Below, piece by piece: positions 52,586-61,076 of a DNA stretch of 64,000 nt (its first letter is position 1; each line of letters opens with the position of its first letter). The stretch lies in assembly GCA_002449145.1 (NCBI GenBank), contig DKCG01000041.1, positions 34,125 through 98,124 on the forward strand, given 5' to 3'. Position numbers and translations under genes: made by a program. A model generated the notes under the pieces. It searched no databases. It saw only the letters and a list, made by a program, of their open reading frames with translations, and was not told the origin of the DNA. The DNA comes from Christensenella sp. UBA6880. GTDB taxonomy: Bacteria; Bacillota; Clostridia; Christensenellales; CAG-917.

Positions 52586-52614
52586 ATATTACTATATAAG
52601 ATAATTTTTTGCAA
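52586..52614 (-). promoter_or_regulatory. Promoter of yloU-fakA-recG
   Basis: On the minus strand: TTGCAA (52614-52609), 17 bp, TAATAT (52591-52586). Start predicted near 52579, short leader before yloU. Confidence 0.6.
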
Positions 52615-52641
52615 CTAAATCACAAATTTTATGCAAATCAG

Positions 52642-52670
52642 TTGCAAAACCTATTTATATTTGTTAGAAT
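52642..52670 (+). promoter_or_regulatory. Promoter of rpmB
   Basis: TTGCAA (52642-52647), 17 bp, TAGAAT (52665-52670). Divergent with the yloU promoter across about 30 bp. Confidence 0.65.
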
Positions 52671-52700
52671 ATCAATCGTTCAAATTAGGAGGTACAGTAT

Positions 52701-52892
52701 ATGTCCAGAGTTTGTAGTGTATGCGGAAAAGGCAGAATGAGCGGCAACGCAGTCAGCCACAGCAACAGAAAGACCAGACGCAGTTGGGCGCCCAACGTTC
52801 AAAAAGTCAAAGTCAATACACCGACCGGCGGAGTTGAAGAAACTTACGTTTGCACGCATTGTCTTCGTTCCGGCAAAGTTGACCGTGCGTAA
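52701..52892 (+). CDS. rpmB: 50S ribosomal protein L28
   Basis: 63-residue large-subunit protein. [28 protein letters not shown] is diagnostic (pieces [18 protein letters not shown] and [10 protein letters not shown]). It has two CxxC pairs (C5/C8 and C52/C55 region: CTHC), i.e. the zinc-binding C+ form. AGGAGGT precedes the ATG. As in Bacillus, rpmB lies opposite in direction to yloU and between it and spoVM. A strong terminator follows. Confidence 0.97.
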   Translation: MSRVCSVCGKGRMSGNAVSHSNRKTRRSWAPNVQKVKVNTPTGGVEETYVCTHCLRSGKVDRA

Positions 52893-52921
52893 TTCCTTTT
52901 GAATAATGTAGCAATCAACGT

Positions 52922-52949
52922 TAGCCTTCCGAAAGGAAGGCGTTTTTTT
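52922..52949 (+). terminator. Terminator of rpmB
   Basis: GCCTTCC (52924-52930), GAAA tetraloop, GGAAGGC (52935-52941), then GTTTTTTTG. Confidence 0.9.
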
Positions 52950-53004
52950 GTTGTAACAAAACCACGTTTTTGCTACGGCGAAAACGAATTTTAGTTTCTT
53001 CTAT

Positions 53005-53091
53005 TCACTTCTTCTCTTTGTCTTTTTTCACAAAGAGTTTAAGGATTGCTTTGACGAATTTGGGCGGATTTAGACAAATGATTTTATTCAT
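53005..53091 (-). CDS. spoVM: Stage V sporulation protein M-like peptide
   Basis: A 28-residue ORF (MNKIICLNPPKFVKAILK then LFVKKDKEKK). Like SpoVM, it is a tiny amphipathic peptide with a PKF motif near residue 10 and a basic end; Bacillus SpoVM has KLPKF followed by a hydrophobic/basic helix. SpoVM recognises the positively curved forespore membrane and anchors SpoIVA to start coat assembly. Position is exactly that of spoVM in Bacillus (between rpe and rpmB, same strand as rpe). GAGGTGA lies 5 nt before the ATG. Recognition rests on context, length and PKF motif, because so short a sequence gives little similarity. Confidence 0.75.
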   Translation of the reverse strand: MNKIICLNPPKFVKAILKLFVKKDKEKK

Positions 53092-53110
53092 ACTTCACCT
53101 CGTTTTTTAC

Positions 53111-53118
53111 AAGGTATG
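53111..53118 (-). promoter_or_regulatory. Possible sigma-E-type -10 element of spoVM
   Basis: CATACCTT on the minus strand resembles the CATACAnT -10 of mother-cell sigma-E, and would start transcription about 13 nt before the spoVM ATG. A convincing -35 is not visible (GTAACGTTT is the nearest candidate), so this is tentative. Confidence 0.3.
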
Positions 53119-53144
53119 AATCGAAAACGCCAAACGTTACAAAG

Positions 53145-53172
53145 AAAAAACGAACCGCAAAGGATTCGTTTC
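53145..53172 (-). terminator. Terminator between rpe and spoVM
   Basis: On the minus strand: AACGAATCC pairs with GGTTCGTT (one bulged T, loop TTTGC), followed by TTTTTC. It separates the housekeeping rpe transcript from spoVM, as expected if spoVM has its own sporulation promoter. Confidence 0.65.
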
Positions 53173-53244
53173 AATTCAAAAATTTCATAACGATTTATAT
53201 CGTTTATTCGCCGCCGTTTACGCGATTATCGCAACGCAAACGTC

Positions 53245-53889
53245 TTATTGCAAATGAAGCGATTTTATCGTTTTTTGCGGGTCTTCTGACTTAAAAACCG
53301 AACTTCCCGCAACCGCTACGTCAACGCCCGCTTCTTTTAGAAGCGCAACGTTTTTCTCGCTCACGCCGCCGTCAACTTCGATGAGATACTTATATCCGTG
53401 TTTTTCGCGCTCTATTGCGCCGAGTTTGGCTTTTTCAAGGCATTGCGGCATAAAACTTTGACCGCCGAACCCTGCCTGAACGGTCATAATAACCAGCATA
53501 TCGATTTGACCGAGATAGGGCTTTACGACGTCGAAATCGACGTCTGCATTGACCACCAAACCGCACTTTTTGCCTTTTGATTTGATTATATCGAGCGCGC
53601 CTTGCACGTCGTCGGACGCATCGGGGTGAAACGTCACGACGTCCGCCCCCGCATCACAAAACTTGCCGACGTACTTTTCGGGTTTGGTTATCATAAGATG
53701 AGCGTCGATGGGCAAAGTCGAGTTTTGCTTGAACACTTTTATCATCGGCATACCGAAAGTTATATTCGGGACGTAAACGCCGTCCATAACGTCGGCGTGA
53801 ACGATGTCCGCGCCCCATTTTTCGATATTCTTGACTTCCGTTGCCATATTGCCGAAATCCGCGGCGAGCATTGACGGTGCAACCAACAT
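53245..53889 (-). CDS. rpe: Ribulose-phosphate 3-epimerase
   Basis: Interconverts ribulose 5-phosphate and xylulose 5-phosphate in the pentose phosphate pathway. 214-residue TIM barrel with APSMLAADF (residues about 4-12), DIVHADVMDGVYVPNITFG (pieces DIVHADVMDG and YVPNITFG), DAHLMI, VQAGFGGQSFMP and EVDGGVSEKN, containing the metal-binding His and Asp residues. GAGGTAA lies 6 nt before the ATG. Confidence 0.96.
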   Translation of the reverse strand: MLVAPSMLAADFGNMATEVKNIEKWGADIVHADVMDGVYVPNITFGMPMIKVFKQNSTLPIDAHLMITKPEKYVGKFCDAGADVVTFHPDASDDVQGALDIIKSKGKKCGLVVNADVDFDVVKPYLGQIDMLVIMTVQAGFGGQSFMPQCLEKAKLGAIEREKHGYKYLIEVDGGVSEKNVALLKEAGVDVAVAGSSVFKSEDPQKTIKSLHLQ

Positions 53890-53948
53890 AACTTTACCTC
53901 TATATTATTTTATTAAGATAGTTTAATTTGATATTCGGATATTCCGCA

Positions 53949-54060
53949 ACCCACGCAACGCGTGGATATCACCCAAACGAAGTTTGGATTTCAACCGAGC
54001 AGAGCGAGGATTTCATCCACGCAGTGGATATCGTTTGCGACGAAGGCGCAATTTTAATCG
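53949..54060. repeat. Tandem array of ~22-bp hairpin modules
   Basis: Five consecutive units, each a short palindrome: 53949-53970 (CCACGC..GCGTGG), 53971-53992 (CCAAAC..GTTTGG), 53993-54014 (CGAGC..GCGAG), 54015-54032 (CCACG..GTGG) and 54033-54060 (TTGCG..CGCAA). Units share the join GATATC/GATTTC plus A, but each stem has its own sequence, kept complementary. The array fills the gap between rpe and rsgA and overlaps the last bases of rsgA. Confidence 0.65.
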
Positions 54061-54911
54061 TATTGCTTCTCTTTTCTCTCGACGAGTTCTTGATAAATGG
54101 TCTTATATCTTTCGTATCTGCCCTCGCCTATTTCCTTACCCACGTGCGCTTTTACGGCGCAATCCGGTTCGTCTATATGCGTGCACATATTGAAGCGGCA
54201 TTCTTTTCTGAACGCTTCCAAATCGTCGAAATAGAGCCTTAGATTTTCGGGCGCAACGTCCACGGTTTCGAGCATTGAAAAGCCGCAAGTATCTACGAAA
54301 TAAGTCGATTCGCCGATATGGAAAATCTCGGTTTTTCTCGTCGTATTCTTGCCGCGCTTTATCTTTTTTGCAAGTTCGCCCACTTCTAGCAAATCGCAAT
54401 CGAGAATATTGTTGAGAAGCGAACTCTTACCCACCGCCGATTGTCCCGCAAAGCAAGCGGTTTTACCCTTTGCGCAATCCACGATTTTTTTGACGTTTTC
54501 GCCCGTTTGCGCGCTACATTCAATCTGCTTTACGACGCCGTCGTATTCGTTCGTATCGATTGCTTTCACGTCGCATTTATTCTTAACGAGCACGGGTTCG
54601 ATACCCTCGACGAGGCAGTTCACGATGATTTTGTCCACGAGCAGAAAATCGGGTTGGGGTTCGGGCGCAATCACGATAAAGCATACGTCGACGTTTGAAA
54701 CGTACGGACGGATAAGACGATTTTTGCGCGGCTCAACGTTTTCGATGACGAAACTGTCGCGCTCTTTTGCGATTTCGACATAGTCGCCTACGTAAATCAA
54801 GCCGTCGTTTTTCAGTCTTTTGCGTGCAAAGCAAACCTTGACGCCCTCGTCGGTGTCAACGAAAAACTTTGAAGCGACCGCTTTTATAACTCTGCCTTTG
54901 TACGTTTTCAT
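54054..54911 (-). CDS. rsgA: Ribosome small-subunit GTPase RsgA
   Basis: Circularly permuted GTPase that checks late 30S maturation. 285 residues: N-terminal OB domain (1-65), then G4 VLVKNKCDV, G1 GQSAVGKSSLLNNIL (about 168-182), G3 DTCGF, and a C-terminal zinc finger CRFNMCTHIDEPDCAV. The permuted G4-before-G1 order is diagnostic. In Bacillus the gene follows the kinase/phosphatase pair prkC/prpC; here it follows rlmN directly. Confidence 0.95.
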   Translation of the reverse strand: MKTYKGRVIKAVASKFFVDTDEGVKVCFARKRLKNDGLIYVGDYVEIAKERDSFVIENVEPRKNRLIRPYVSNVDVCFIVIAPEPQPDFLLVDKIIVNCLVEGIEPVLVKNKCDVKAIDTNEYDGVVKQIECSAQTGENVKKIVDCAKGKTACFAGQSAVGKSSLLNNILDCDLLEVGELAKKIKRGKNTTRKTEIFHIGESTYFVDTCGFSMLETVDVAPENLRLYFDDLEAFRKECRFNMCTHIDEPDCAVKAHVGKEIGEGRYERYKTIYQELVERKEKQYD

Positions 54912-55037
54912 TCCGCCTTTATGATTTCGATTTTGCCTATTTTTTCGGATTAAATCCGTATTTTCGTTTTCGTTATTTCTATTCGTTTCGGTTGCGATTC
55001 ATATCGTTTTTTTATGCGATATGTCGCGCTTTTTCGG

Positions 55038-56093
55038 TTATTTTTCGACGTTTTCGAGGTATCTTCTGCGCAGTTGACCGCACGCGCCCTCGATGTCGTT
55101 GCCCAAACTTCTGCGTATGGTTGCCGACACGCCGAGTTTTTCGAGTTTATGCAAAAATTCTTCCGTTGCGTCAACGCTCGGCGCAACGTGATTGCGCTCT
55201 TTGACCTCGTTGAGCCTTATGAGATTGACGTGCGCGGGAAAGCCTTTCAAGAGCCTTGCAAGTTCTCTTGCGCAAGCGTCCGAGTCGTTTTCGCCTTTTA
55301 TGAGCGTGTACTCGAATATGACTCTGCGCCCCGTCTTGTCGAAATAGTATCTTGCGCTGTCCACGAGTTGCTTGACGGAATACGCTCTGTTTACGGGCAT
55401 AAGCGCGCTTCTCAAATCGTCGAACGGCGCGTGCAGACTTATCGAAAGCGTGACTTTGTGACCGCTGTCGGCAAACTTGCGGATTTTGTCGCAAAGTCCC
55501 GAAGTGGACAAAGATATATTGCGCTCGCTGATGTTTATGCCGTTTGAATCGCTCACTTTGTCGAGAAATTCGAGCACGTTGTCGTAGTTGTCGAAAGGTT
55601 CGCCGCTTCCCATAAGCACGAGATTCGTCACCGCTCTCGCCTTTGCGCTGCCGCCGTTATCGCGGTTTACGCAAATGACTTGACCGAGCATTTCGGCAGA
55701 CGTGAGATTTCTCACGAGTCCGTCGAGGGTCGAAGCGCAGAACGTGCACCCCATACGGCAACCTATTTGCGTGGACAGACAAAGCGTATCGCCGTAATCG
55801 TGCGGCATATATACGCCCTCGATGAGATTATCGTCCAAGAGTCGGAACAGATACTTTTTCGTGCCCGACTTGCCCGTAAAAACTTCGAGAATGCTCACGG
55901 GATTCGCAACGAAATTCTCTTTGAGCCTTTCTCTCAAATCCTTTTTGAGCGAGGTCATTTCGTCAAAGTCTTTTCCGTCTTGCAAAAACGAGTAGATTTG
56001 CGAAGCGGTATATTTCGGACAATCGGGAACGAGAGAGGCAATTTCCTCTCTGCTAAGTCCGAGCATAACCGATTTTTGCGTACTTTCGCTCAT
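55038..56093 (-). CDS. rlmN: 23S rRNA/tRNA adenine-C2 methyltransferase RlmN
   Basis: Radical-SAM enzyme methylating C2 of A2503 in 23S rRNA and A37 in tRNA. 351 residues with the cluster motif GCRMGCTFCAS (residues about 114-124), GSGEPFDNYDNVLEF, ISLSTSGL and ISLHAPFDDLRSALMPVN, and the C-terminal GACGQLRRRY with the methyl-accepting cysteine. ATGA overlap with rsmB. Confidence 0.96.
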   Translation of the reverse strand: MSESTQKSVMLGLSREEIASLVPDCPKYTASQIYSFLQDGKDFDEMTSLKKDLRERLKENFVANPVSILEVFTGKSGTKKYLFRLLDDNLIEGVYMPHDYGDTLCLSTQIGCRMGCTFCASTLDGLVRNLTSAEMLGQVICVNRDNGGSAKARAVTNLVLMGSGEPFDNYDNVLEFLDKVSDSNGINISERNISLSTSGLCDKIRKFADSGHKVTLSISLHAPFDDLRSALMPVNRAYSVKQLVDSARYYFDKTGRRVIFEYTLIKGENDSDACARELARLLKGFPAHVNLIRLNEVKERNHVAPSVDATEEFLHKLEKLGVSATIRRSLGNDIEGACGQLRRRYLENVEK

Positions 56094-57370
56094 TTCACCC
56101 TCTGCAATCTTGCAATAAAGAATCCGTCGTATTCCTCGTGAGGCAAGATTTGAATCGTGCCGTTATTATCTTTGTATTTTCCGCCGTCGATACGGTCGAG
56201 TCCGTCAATTTTTTCAAGCGCGAAACCGTCGTTTTTCGCAATAAAATCGTTTACGACGTCCTCATTTTCTTCCTTGAACAAGGTGCAAGTGGAATAAACC
56301 ATTTTGCCGCCGACTTTGAGATATTTTGCGGCGTTTTCAATGATTTTCCGTTGCATATCGGCAAGTTCTATGACGCACTTTTCGTCCTTGTTCAAAAAAA
56401 CGTCGGGGTGCTTTTTGAATGTCCCCAGACACGAACACGGCGCGTCGCAAAGCACGAAATCGAAGCAATCTTTCCATTCGTCCGACAAAACGCAAGCGTC
56501 GGCTTGAATCGCCTTTACGTTGGGCGTATGCATACGGTTTTTGTACTTTTGAATGAGCGCGACTCTGTGCGGATAGAGGTCGCACGCGGTGATTTTTCCG
56601 TGCGGACAAATCTCGCTCATATACATCGCTTTTCCGCCGGGGGCGGAACATATATCGAGAACTTGCGCCCCGTCCGTAACGTTCAAAGCCTGCACGGCGA
56701 GCATACTCGACGGCGATTGAAACGTCACGAGACCTTTGTCGAACATACGCTTCACGCAATCCGTCGCTTTGACGATATAGCCGCCGACGTCGCTCTTTTT
56801 GAACTCGACTTTGTTCTTTTTGAGCAAAAATTCAACGTCGATCGGCGTTGCCATACGGCTGTTTATGCGGATATGTTCGAGCGTATCGCTTTTTGCGGAT
56901 ATAATCTCGATCGCCTTTTCTTTGCCGTATTGCGCCACGAGTTTATCGCAAAACCATTTCGGTTTCGAATAGGTCACCGACAAATAGCAATCGTCGTTTT
57001 CGCTCGGAAGCGTAAACTTGTTGTCCGCAACTTTTTTGAGAACGGCGTTTACGAATCCACTCGCGCCGCCTTTACCGTTGGATTTTGCGACTTCCACGCA
57101 CTCGCTGACGATTGCGAATTTCGGCACGTCCGTGAGACTAAGAAGCGCGTACGTTCCGATTTTCAAGAGCGTTTGCACGGATTTTTGCGGTTTTTTCTCG
57201 ACGAGTTGATTGAGGATATACTCGATTTTCACGTTTTCTTCGAGCGTGCCGTACACGAGCCTTGTGGACATATCGCTCACGCGCTCGCCGAGGAACGCCA
57301 TATTGCTGTACGTTCCCTCTTGAAACACTTTCGATAGTATTTTGTATGCGCTGTCGATATGTTTTCTCAT
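56090..57370 (-). CDS. rsmB: 16S rRNA cytosine-C5 methyltransferase RsmB
   Basis: Methylates C967 of 16S rRNA (E. coli numbering). 426 residues: N-terminal NusB-like domain (1-145, RLVYGTLEENVKIEYILNQLV pieces) and a Rossmann methyltransferase domain with CSAPGGKAMYMSE (SAM binding, residues about 241-253), DAPCSCLGTFKKHPD (with the first catalytic Cys) and YSTCTLFKEENE (second Cys). Normal arrangement between fmt and rlmN. Confidence 0.95.
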   Translation of the reverse strand: MRKHIDSAYKILSKVFQEGTYSNMAFLGERVSDMSTRLVYGTLEENVKIEYILNQLVEKKPQKSVQTLLKIGTYALLSLTDVPKFAIVSECVEVAKSNGKGGASGFVNAVLKKVADNKFTLPSENDDCYLSVTYSKPKWFCDKLVAQYGKEKAIEIISAKSDTLEHIRINSRMATPIDVEFLLKKNKVEFKKSDVGGYIVKATDCVKRMFDKGLVTFQSPSSMLAVQALNVTDGAQVLDICSAPGGKAMYMSEICPHGKITACDLYPHRVALIQKYKNRMHTPNVKAIQADACVLSDEWKDCFDFVLCDAPCSCLGTFKKHPDVFLNKDEKCVIELADMQRKIIENAAKYLKVGGKMVYSTCTLFKEENEDVVNDFIAKNDGFALEKIDGLDRIDGGKYKDNNGTIQILPHEEYDGFFIARLQRVK

Positions 57371-57423
57371 ACGTTCCTCAATGAAGTTTTCGTTTTATTC
57401 GTTACGCAATCTGATGCGCCTTT

Positions 57424-58362
57424 TCATTCGAATTTCGTGCCTATTTCGATGTTTCTTCCGAGCAAAAACGCGTTGTCGCTCATACGCTTTCCGCCTTCGA
57501 GTTGAATCTCTGAAAGTCTTACAACGCCGTCTGCGACCTTCACGAACAATCCCTCTTTCGCAGAGGATTTGACGACTTGTCCGAACTCGAAAGAATCTAC
57601 GTTTTCTATGTTGCAATCCGCCTTTTCGACTTTGAACACTTTGAGCGTTTTGCCAAAAACGTGCGTAAACGCCGACGGCCACGGCGACATACCTCTAACG
57701 AAGCAATCGATTTGCCGAGCGGTTTTTGAAAAGTCGATATTGCCGTCCTCTTTGCTTATCATCGAGCAATGCGTCGCTTTACTTTCGTCTTGCGGCACGA
57801 ACACGGCTTTTCCGCTTTCGACGAGGGATATTGCCTCGCAAATCGCCTCGCCGCCGAGAATCGCGAGTCTGTCGAACAACTCGCCCGCCGTTTCGTCTTT
57901 TCCGATAGGCGTTGCTTTTTCAAGCAAAATATCGCCTGCGTCAACCGCCTTTACCGTGCGCATAATGGTTATGCCGCTCTCAACGTCGCCGTTGATAATC
58001 GACCATTGAATGGGCGACGAACCTCTGTATTTAGGCAAAAGCGAAGCGTGTACGTTGAGCACGCCGAATTTCGGAATCGCCAAAAATCTTTCGCTCAAAA
58101 TCTGACCGAACGCCGCGGTAACCACAATGTCGGGATTGAGATTTTCGATGTCCTCTATGCCCTCTCTCGACACTTTTTCGTACTGCAAAACGGGTATCGA
58201 AAGTTCTTGCGCCTTGACTTTGAGCGCAGAGGGTTTGAGTTGGTAGCCGCGCCCGACGGGTTTATCAAGTCCTGTAACCACTGCGGACACGGGATATACC
58301 GAATTAAGTTTTTCAAGCACCGTCGCCGAAAAATCGGGACTGCCCATAAACACGATTTTCAT
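57424..58362 (-). CDS. fmt: Methionyl-tRNA formyltransferase
   Basis: Formylates initiator Met-tRNA using 10-formyl-tetrahydrofolate. 312 residues with MKIVFMGSPDFSATVLEKL at the start, the catalytic region LNVHASLLPKYRGSSPIQWSIINGD (pieces NVHASLLPKYRGSSPIQW and SIINGD) with Asn-His, and TGITIMR-type SGITIMRTVKAVDAGDIL. C-terminal OB-like tRNA-binding domain present. Followed upstream by def, which removes the formyl group after translation. Confidence 0.96.
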   Translation of the reverse strand: MKIVFMGSPDFSATVLEKLNSVYPVSAVVTGLDKPVGRGYQLKPSALKVKAQELSIPVLQYEKVSREGIEDIENLNPDIVVTAAFGQILSERFLAIPKFGVLNVHASLLPKYRGSSPIQWSIINGDVESGITIMRTVKAVDAGDILLEKATPIGKDETAGELFDRLAILGGEAICEAISLVESGKAVFVPQDESKATHCSMISKEDGNIDFSKTARQIDCFVRGMSPWPSAFTHVFGKTLKVFKVEKADCNIENVDSFEFGQVVKSSAKEGLFVKVADGVVRLSEIQLEGGKRMSDNAFLLGRNIEIGTKFE

Positions 58363-58423
58363 AACTTATTTCTTTGTTTTGCCTATTTATTTGCAGTTTA
58401 TTGCGCTTTTTGCGTAACGTCGT

Positions 58424-58882
58424 TCAGTCTTGCTCGTCGAGCAGTTGTTTGCATTTCGACGTATACAAGATTCCGTCCAAGTGGTCGATTTCGTGACAAA
58501 ACGCTCTTGCCGTAAAGCCTTCGACTCTGTATTTTTGTTCTTTGCCGAATCTATCGAGAGCGGTGACTTTAACCTTCATAGGACGGGTCACTTCGCCGTA
58601 CTTTTTAGGCACGGACAAACAGCCTTCGAGCCCTGTTTGCTCGCCGCTTTGCGAAGTTATGACTGGGTTTACGAGTTCAAAATATCCGTCGTCGGTGTCA
58701 ACCACGCACACACGCTTCAAAACCGCGACTTGCGGCGCGGCAAGACCTGCGCCGTTTGCGGCTCTGACGGTATCTTTCATATCGTCGAGCAAAGTCCAAA
58801 GTCTTTCGTCGAACTTGTCCACTTCTCTGCATTTTTTCGTCAAAATGGGGTCGGGCACTTTGACAATCAATCTTTTTGCCAT
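58424..58882 (-). CDS. def: Peptide deformylase
   Basis: Metalloenzyme removing the formyl group from nascent proteins. 152 residues with all three motifs: GAGLAAPQV (residues about 43-51), EGCLSVP (about 88-94, metal-binding Cys) and CHEIDHLDG (about 129-137, HExxH). Type 1 length. Confidence 0.97.
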   Translation of the reverse strand: MAKRLIVKVPDPILTKKCREVDKFDERLWTLLDDMKDTVRAANGAGLAAPQVAVLKRVCVVDTDDGYFELVNPVITSQSGEQTGLEGCLSVPKKYGEVTRPMKVKVTALDRFGKEQKYRVEGFTARAFCHEIDHLDGILYTSKCKQLLDEQD

Positions 58883-58901
58883 ACTTTATATCCTTCCGTG
58901 T

Positions 58902-61076
58902 TCAAATCAAACTTTGCGGATTGATTTCGACGAACACGTTGCATTTTTTCGATTTGTTTTGGTCGGCGATTTTGTATATTTCGCCGATGATATTCTCAAA
59001 TTGTTGCGGCTCAATCCTCATCATCACTTGATAGCGGCAAAGACCGTTCATACGCGTGACGGGCGATTTGCTTGCGCCCAAGTACACGAATTTTCCGCTT
59101 TGCGACTGCAGATTCTGAACGGATTTATACACGTTTCTCGCCGCGTCCACCACGTCTTGCTCGTTTACGGACGACAAAAGCACGCGCACGACTTTCGTAA
59201 AAGGCGGAAATTTGGTCACCATTCTCGTGTTGATTTCCTTTTTCCAAAATCCTATGTAGTCGTACGTTCTTCCGAAGCGAAAAACGTAATGTTTCGGCGC
59301 GTAGGTTTGAAGAATGACTCTGCCCTCTTTTTCCGCTCTGCCCGCTCTGCCCGCAACTTGCGTAATGAGTTGGAACGTGCGCTCGCTCGAGCGATAATCG
59401 CTGAAATACAGCGCGGCGTCCGCTTCGAGAATACCAACGAGCGTGACGTTGCCGAAGTCGTGACCTTTTGCAATCATTTGCGTGCCGACGAGCACGTCCG
59501 CTTCCTTGTTGCCGAATGAGGAAAGAATCTTGAAATAACTGTCCTTTCTCACGGTCGTATCGTTGTCCATACGCAAGACTCTGACGCCGGGAATGAGATT
59601 TTTAAGTTCTTCGACAACCTTTTCCGTTCCGATTCTGCCTTGCTTTATCTCGTGACTGCCACAGTTTGGACACTTGGTCAAAGCGTGGTATCTGCGCCCG
59701 CAATAGTGGCATTTTAGTTCGTTGTCTTCCTTATGATAGGTCAACGAAATGTCGCAATCCTCGCACTTTGCTATATATCCGCATTCCTTACAGCGGATAA
59801 ACGAGGCAAAGCCTCTGCGATTGAGAAAGAGCATAGCCTGCTCGCCTTTTGCGACGGTTTCCTTGAGAGCCTCTTGCAAAGCAAGAGAAAACAGACTGCG
59901 ATTGCCTTGTCTGAACTCTGCCGTCATATCCACGATTTCCATTTCGGGAAGTTTGTGTTTGGATATTCTTTCGGGCAGCGATACGAGCCCGTACACGCCC
60001 TCGGTCGCTTTGAGATAGGTTTCCATATCGGGCGTAGCCGAACCGAGAATAAGCACGCAATCGTTTGCTTTTGCGCGGTATTCCGCAATAGTTTTCGTGT
60101 CGTAGCGCGGATTGGATTCCGACAAATAACTCGTGTCGTGTTCCTCGTCGATAATGATTGCGCCGATGTTTTCGAGCGGTGCGAATATTGCCGACCTTGC
60201 GCCTATTGCGATGTGCGCTTTGCCGGTTTTGAGTCTTTTCCACTCGTCGTAGCGTTCGCTTGCGTTAAGTCCGCTGTGAAGTATCGCAACGTCGTCGCCG
60301 AATCTTGCGCGGAACAATCCGAGCATTTGCGGCGTAAGCGAGATTTCGGGAACGAGCATAATCGCGGTTTTGCCTTTTGCAATCATACGCTCTATCACGC
60401 ACTCGTACACTTCGGTTTTTCCGCTTCCCGTAACGCCGTGCAAAAGATACGTTCCTTTCGCGCCGCAAAGCGTTTCCACCGCGCTCGCCTGCATTTCGGT
60501 AAGAACGACGTGCTTTTTCTCTCTTTGCAGAGTTTTGAGCGGCGTTGAACGCTCGTGTACGTCGCTTTCGGTCACGACGCCTTTTTCACGCAATCCGTTT
60601 ATTGCGCTAACGCCGAATTTCGCGTTCAAAAAACTCAAAAACTGCCCGCCGTTAGAGGCGATATAGTCGAGAGCATCTTGTTGCTTTTCCGCCCTCTTTC
60701 CAACTATTTCTTTGAGTTCGGCAAGCGTTCTCGAATCGTCGGCGGTGAGAAATTTCCTCGTATATTCGGGGTCTTTTTCCTCGCGTAGTTGTTGAGGAAC
60801 GAACAAGCGCAAAACGTCGATATAGCGCAGATTGTACGTTTTGCGCATAAAGTTCATAAGTCCCAACTGTTCGGGACTTATGGGCGAATCGAGATATTGC
60901 GCTTTTTTAAGGTCTTGAAATTCCGACTTATCCTTTTTGCCGATAACAAAGCCGATAAGCCTCTTTTTTCCGAACTCGACAACGACTCTGCTGCCTATCG
61001 GCACGTCGTCGCCGATATAATCGAAAGTCCTGTCCACGTCGCTATTCGAGATGTTGACGATGACTTCCAGAATCAT
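58902..61076 (-). CDS. priA: Primosomal protein N' (replication restart helicase)
   Basis: Superfamily 2 helicase that reloads the replisome at abandoned forks. 724 residues: N-terminal DNA-binding domain, Walker A LHGVTGSGKTEVYECVI (about 211-227), DEEH box IIDEEHDTSYLSE, GSATPDMETYL, a zinc-binding region with eight cysteines (CKECGYIAKCEDC and CHYCGRRYHALTKCPNC), and QVAGRAGRAEKEG near the C-terminus. ATG overlaps the coaBC stop. Confidence 0.96.
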   Translation of the reverse strand: MILEVIVNISNSDVDRTFDYIGDDVPIGSRVVVEFGKKRLIGFVIGKKDKSEFQDLKKAQYLDSPISPEQLGLMNFMRKTYNLRYIDVLRLFVPQQLREEKDPEYTRKFLTADDSRTLAELKEIVGKRAEKQQDALDYIASNGGQFLSFLNAKFGVSAINGLREKGVVTESDVHERSTPLKTLQREKKHVVLTEMQASAVETLCGAKGTYLLHGVTGSGKTEVYECVIERMIAKGKTAIMLVPEISLTPQMLGLFRARFGDDVAILHSGLNASERYDEWKRLKTGKAHIAIGARSAIFAPLENIGAIIIDEEHDTSYLSESNPRYDTKTIAEYRAKANDCVLILGSATPDMETYLKATEGVYGLVSLPERISKHKLPEMEIVDMTAEFRQGNRSLFSLALQEALKETVAKGEQAMLFLNRRGFASFIRCKECGYIAKCEDCDISLTYHKEDNELKCHYCGRRYHALTKCPNCGSHEIKQGRIGTEKVVEELKNLIPGVRVLRMDNDTTVRKDSYFKILSSFGNKEADVLVGTQMIAKGHDFGNVTLVGILEADAALYFSDYRSSERTFQLITQVAGRAGRAEKEGRVILQTYAPKHYVFRFGRTYDYIGFWKKEINTRMVTKFPPFTKVVRVLLSSVNEQDVVDAARNVYKSVQNLQSQSGKFVYLGASKSPVTRMNGLCRYQVMMRIEPQQFENIIGEIYKIADQNKSKKCNVFVEINPQSLI

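Noticed and set aside
53949..54060. CRISPR array
   Set aside because: Units are ~22 bp hairpins without constant repeats and unique spacers, and no cas genes are present.
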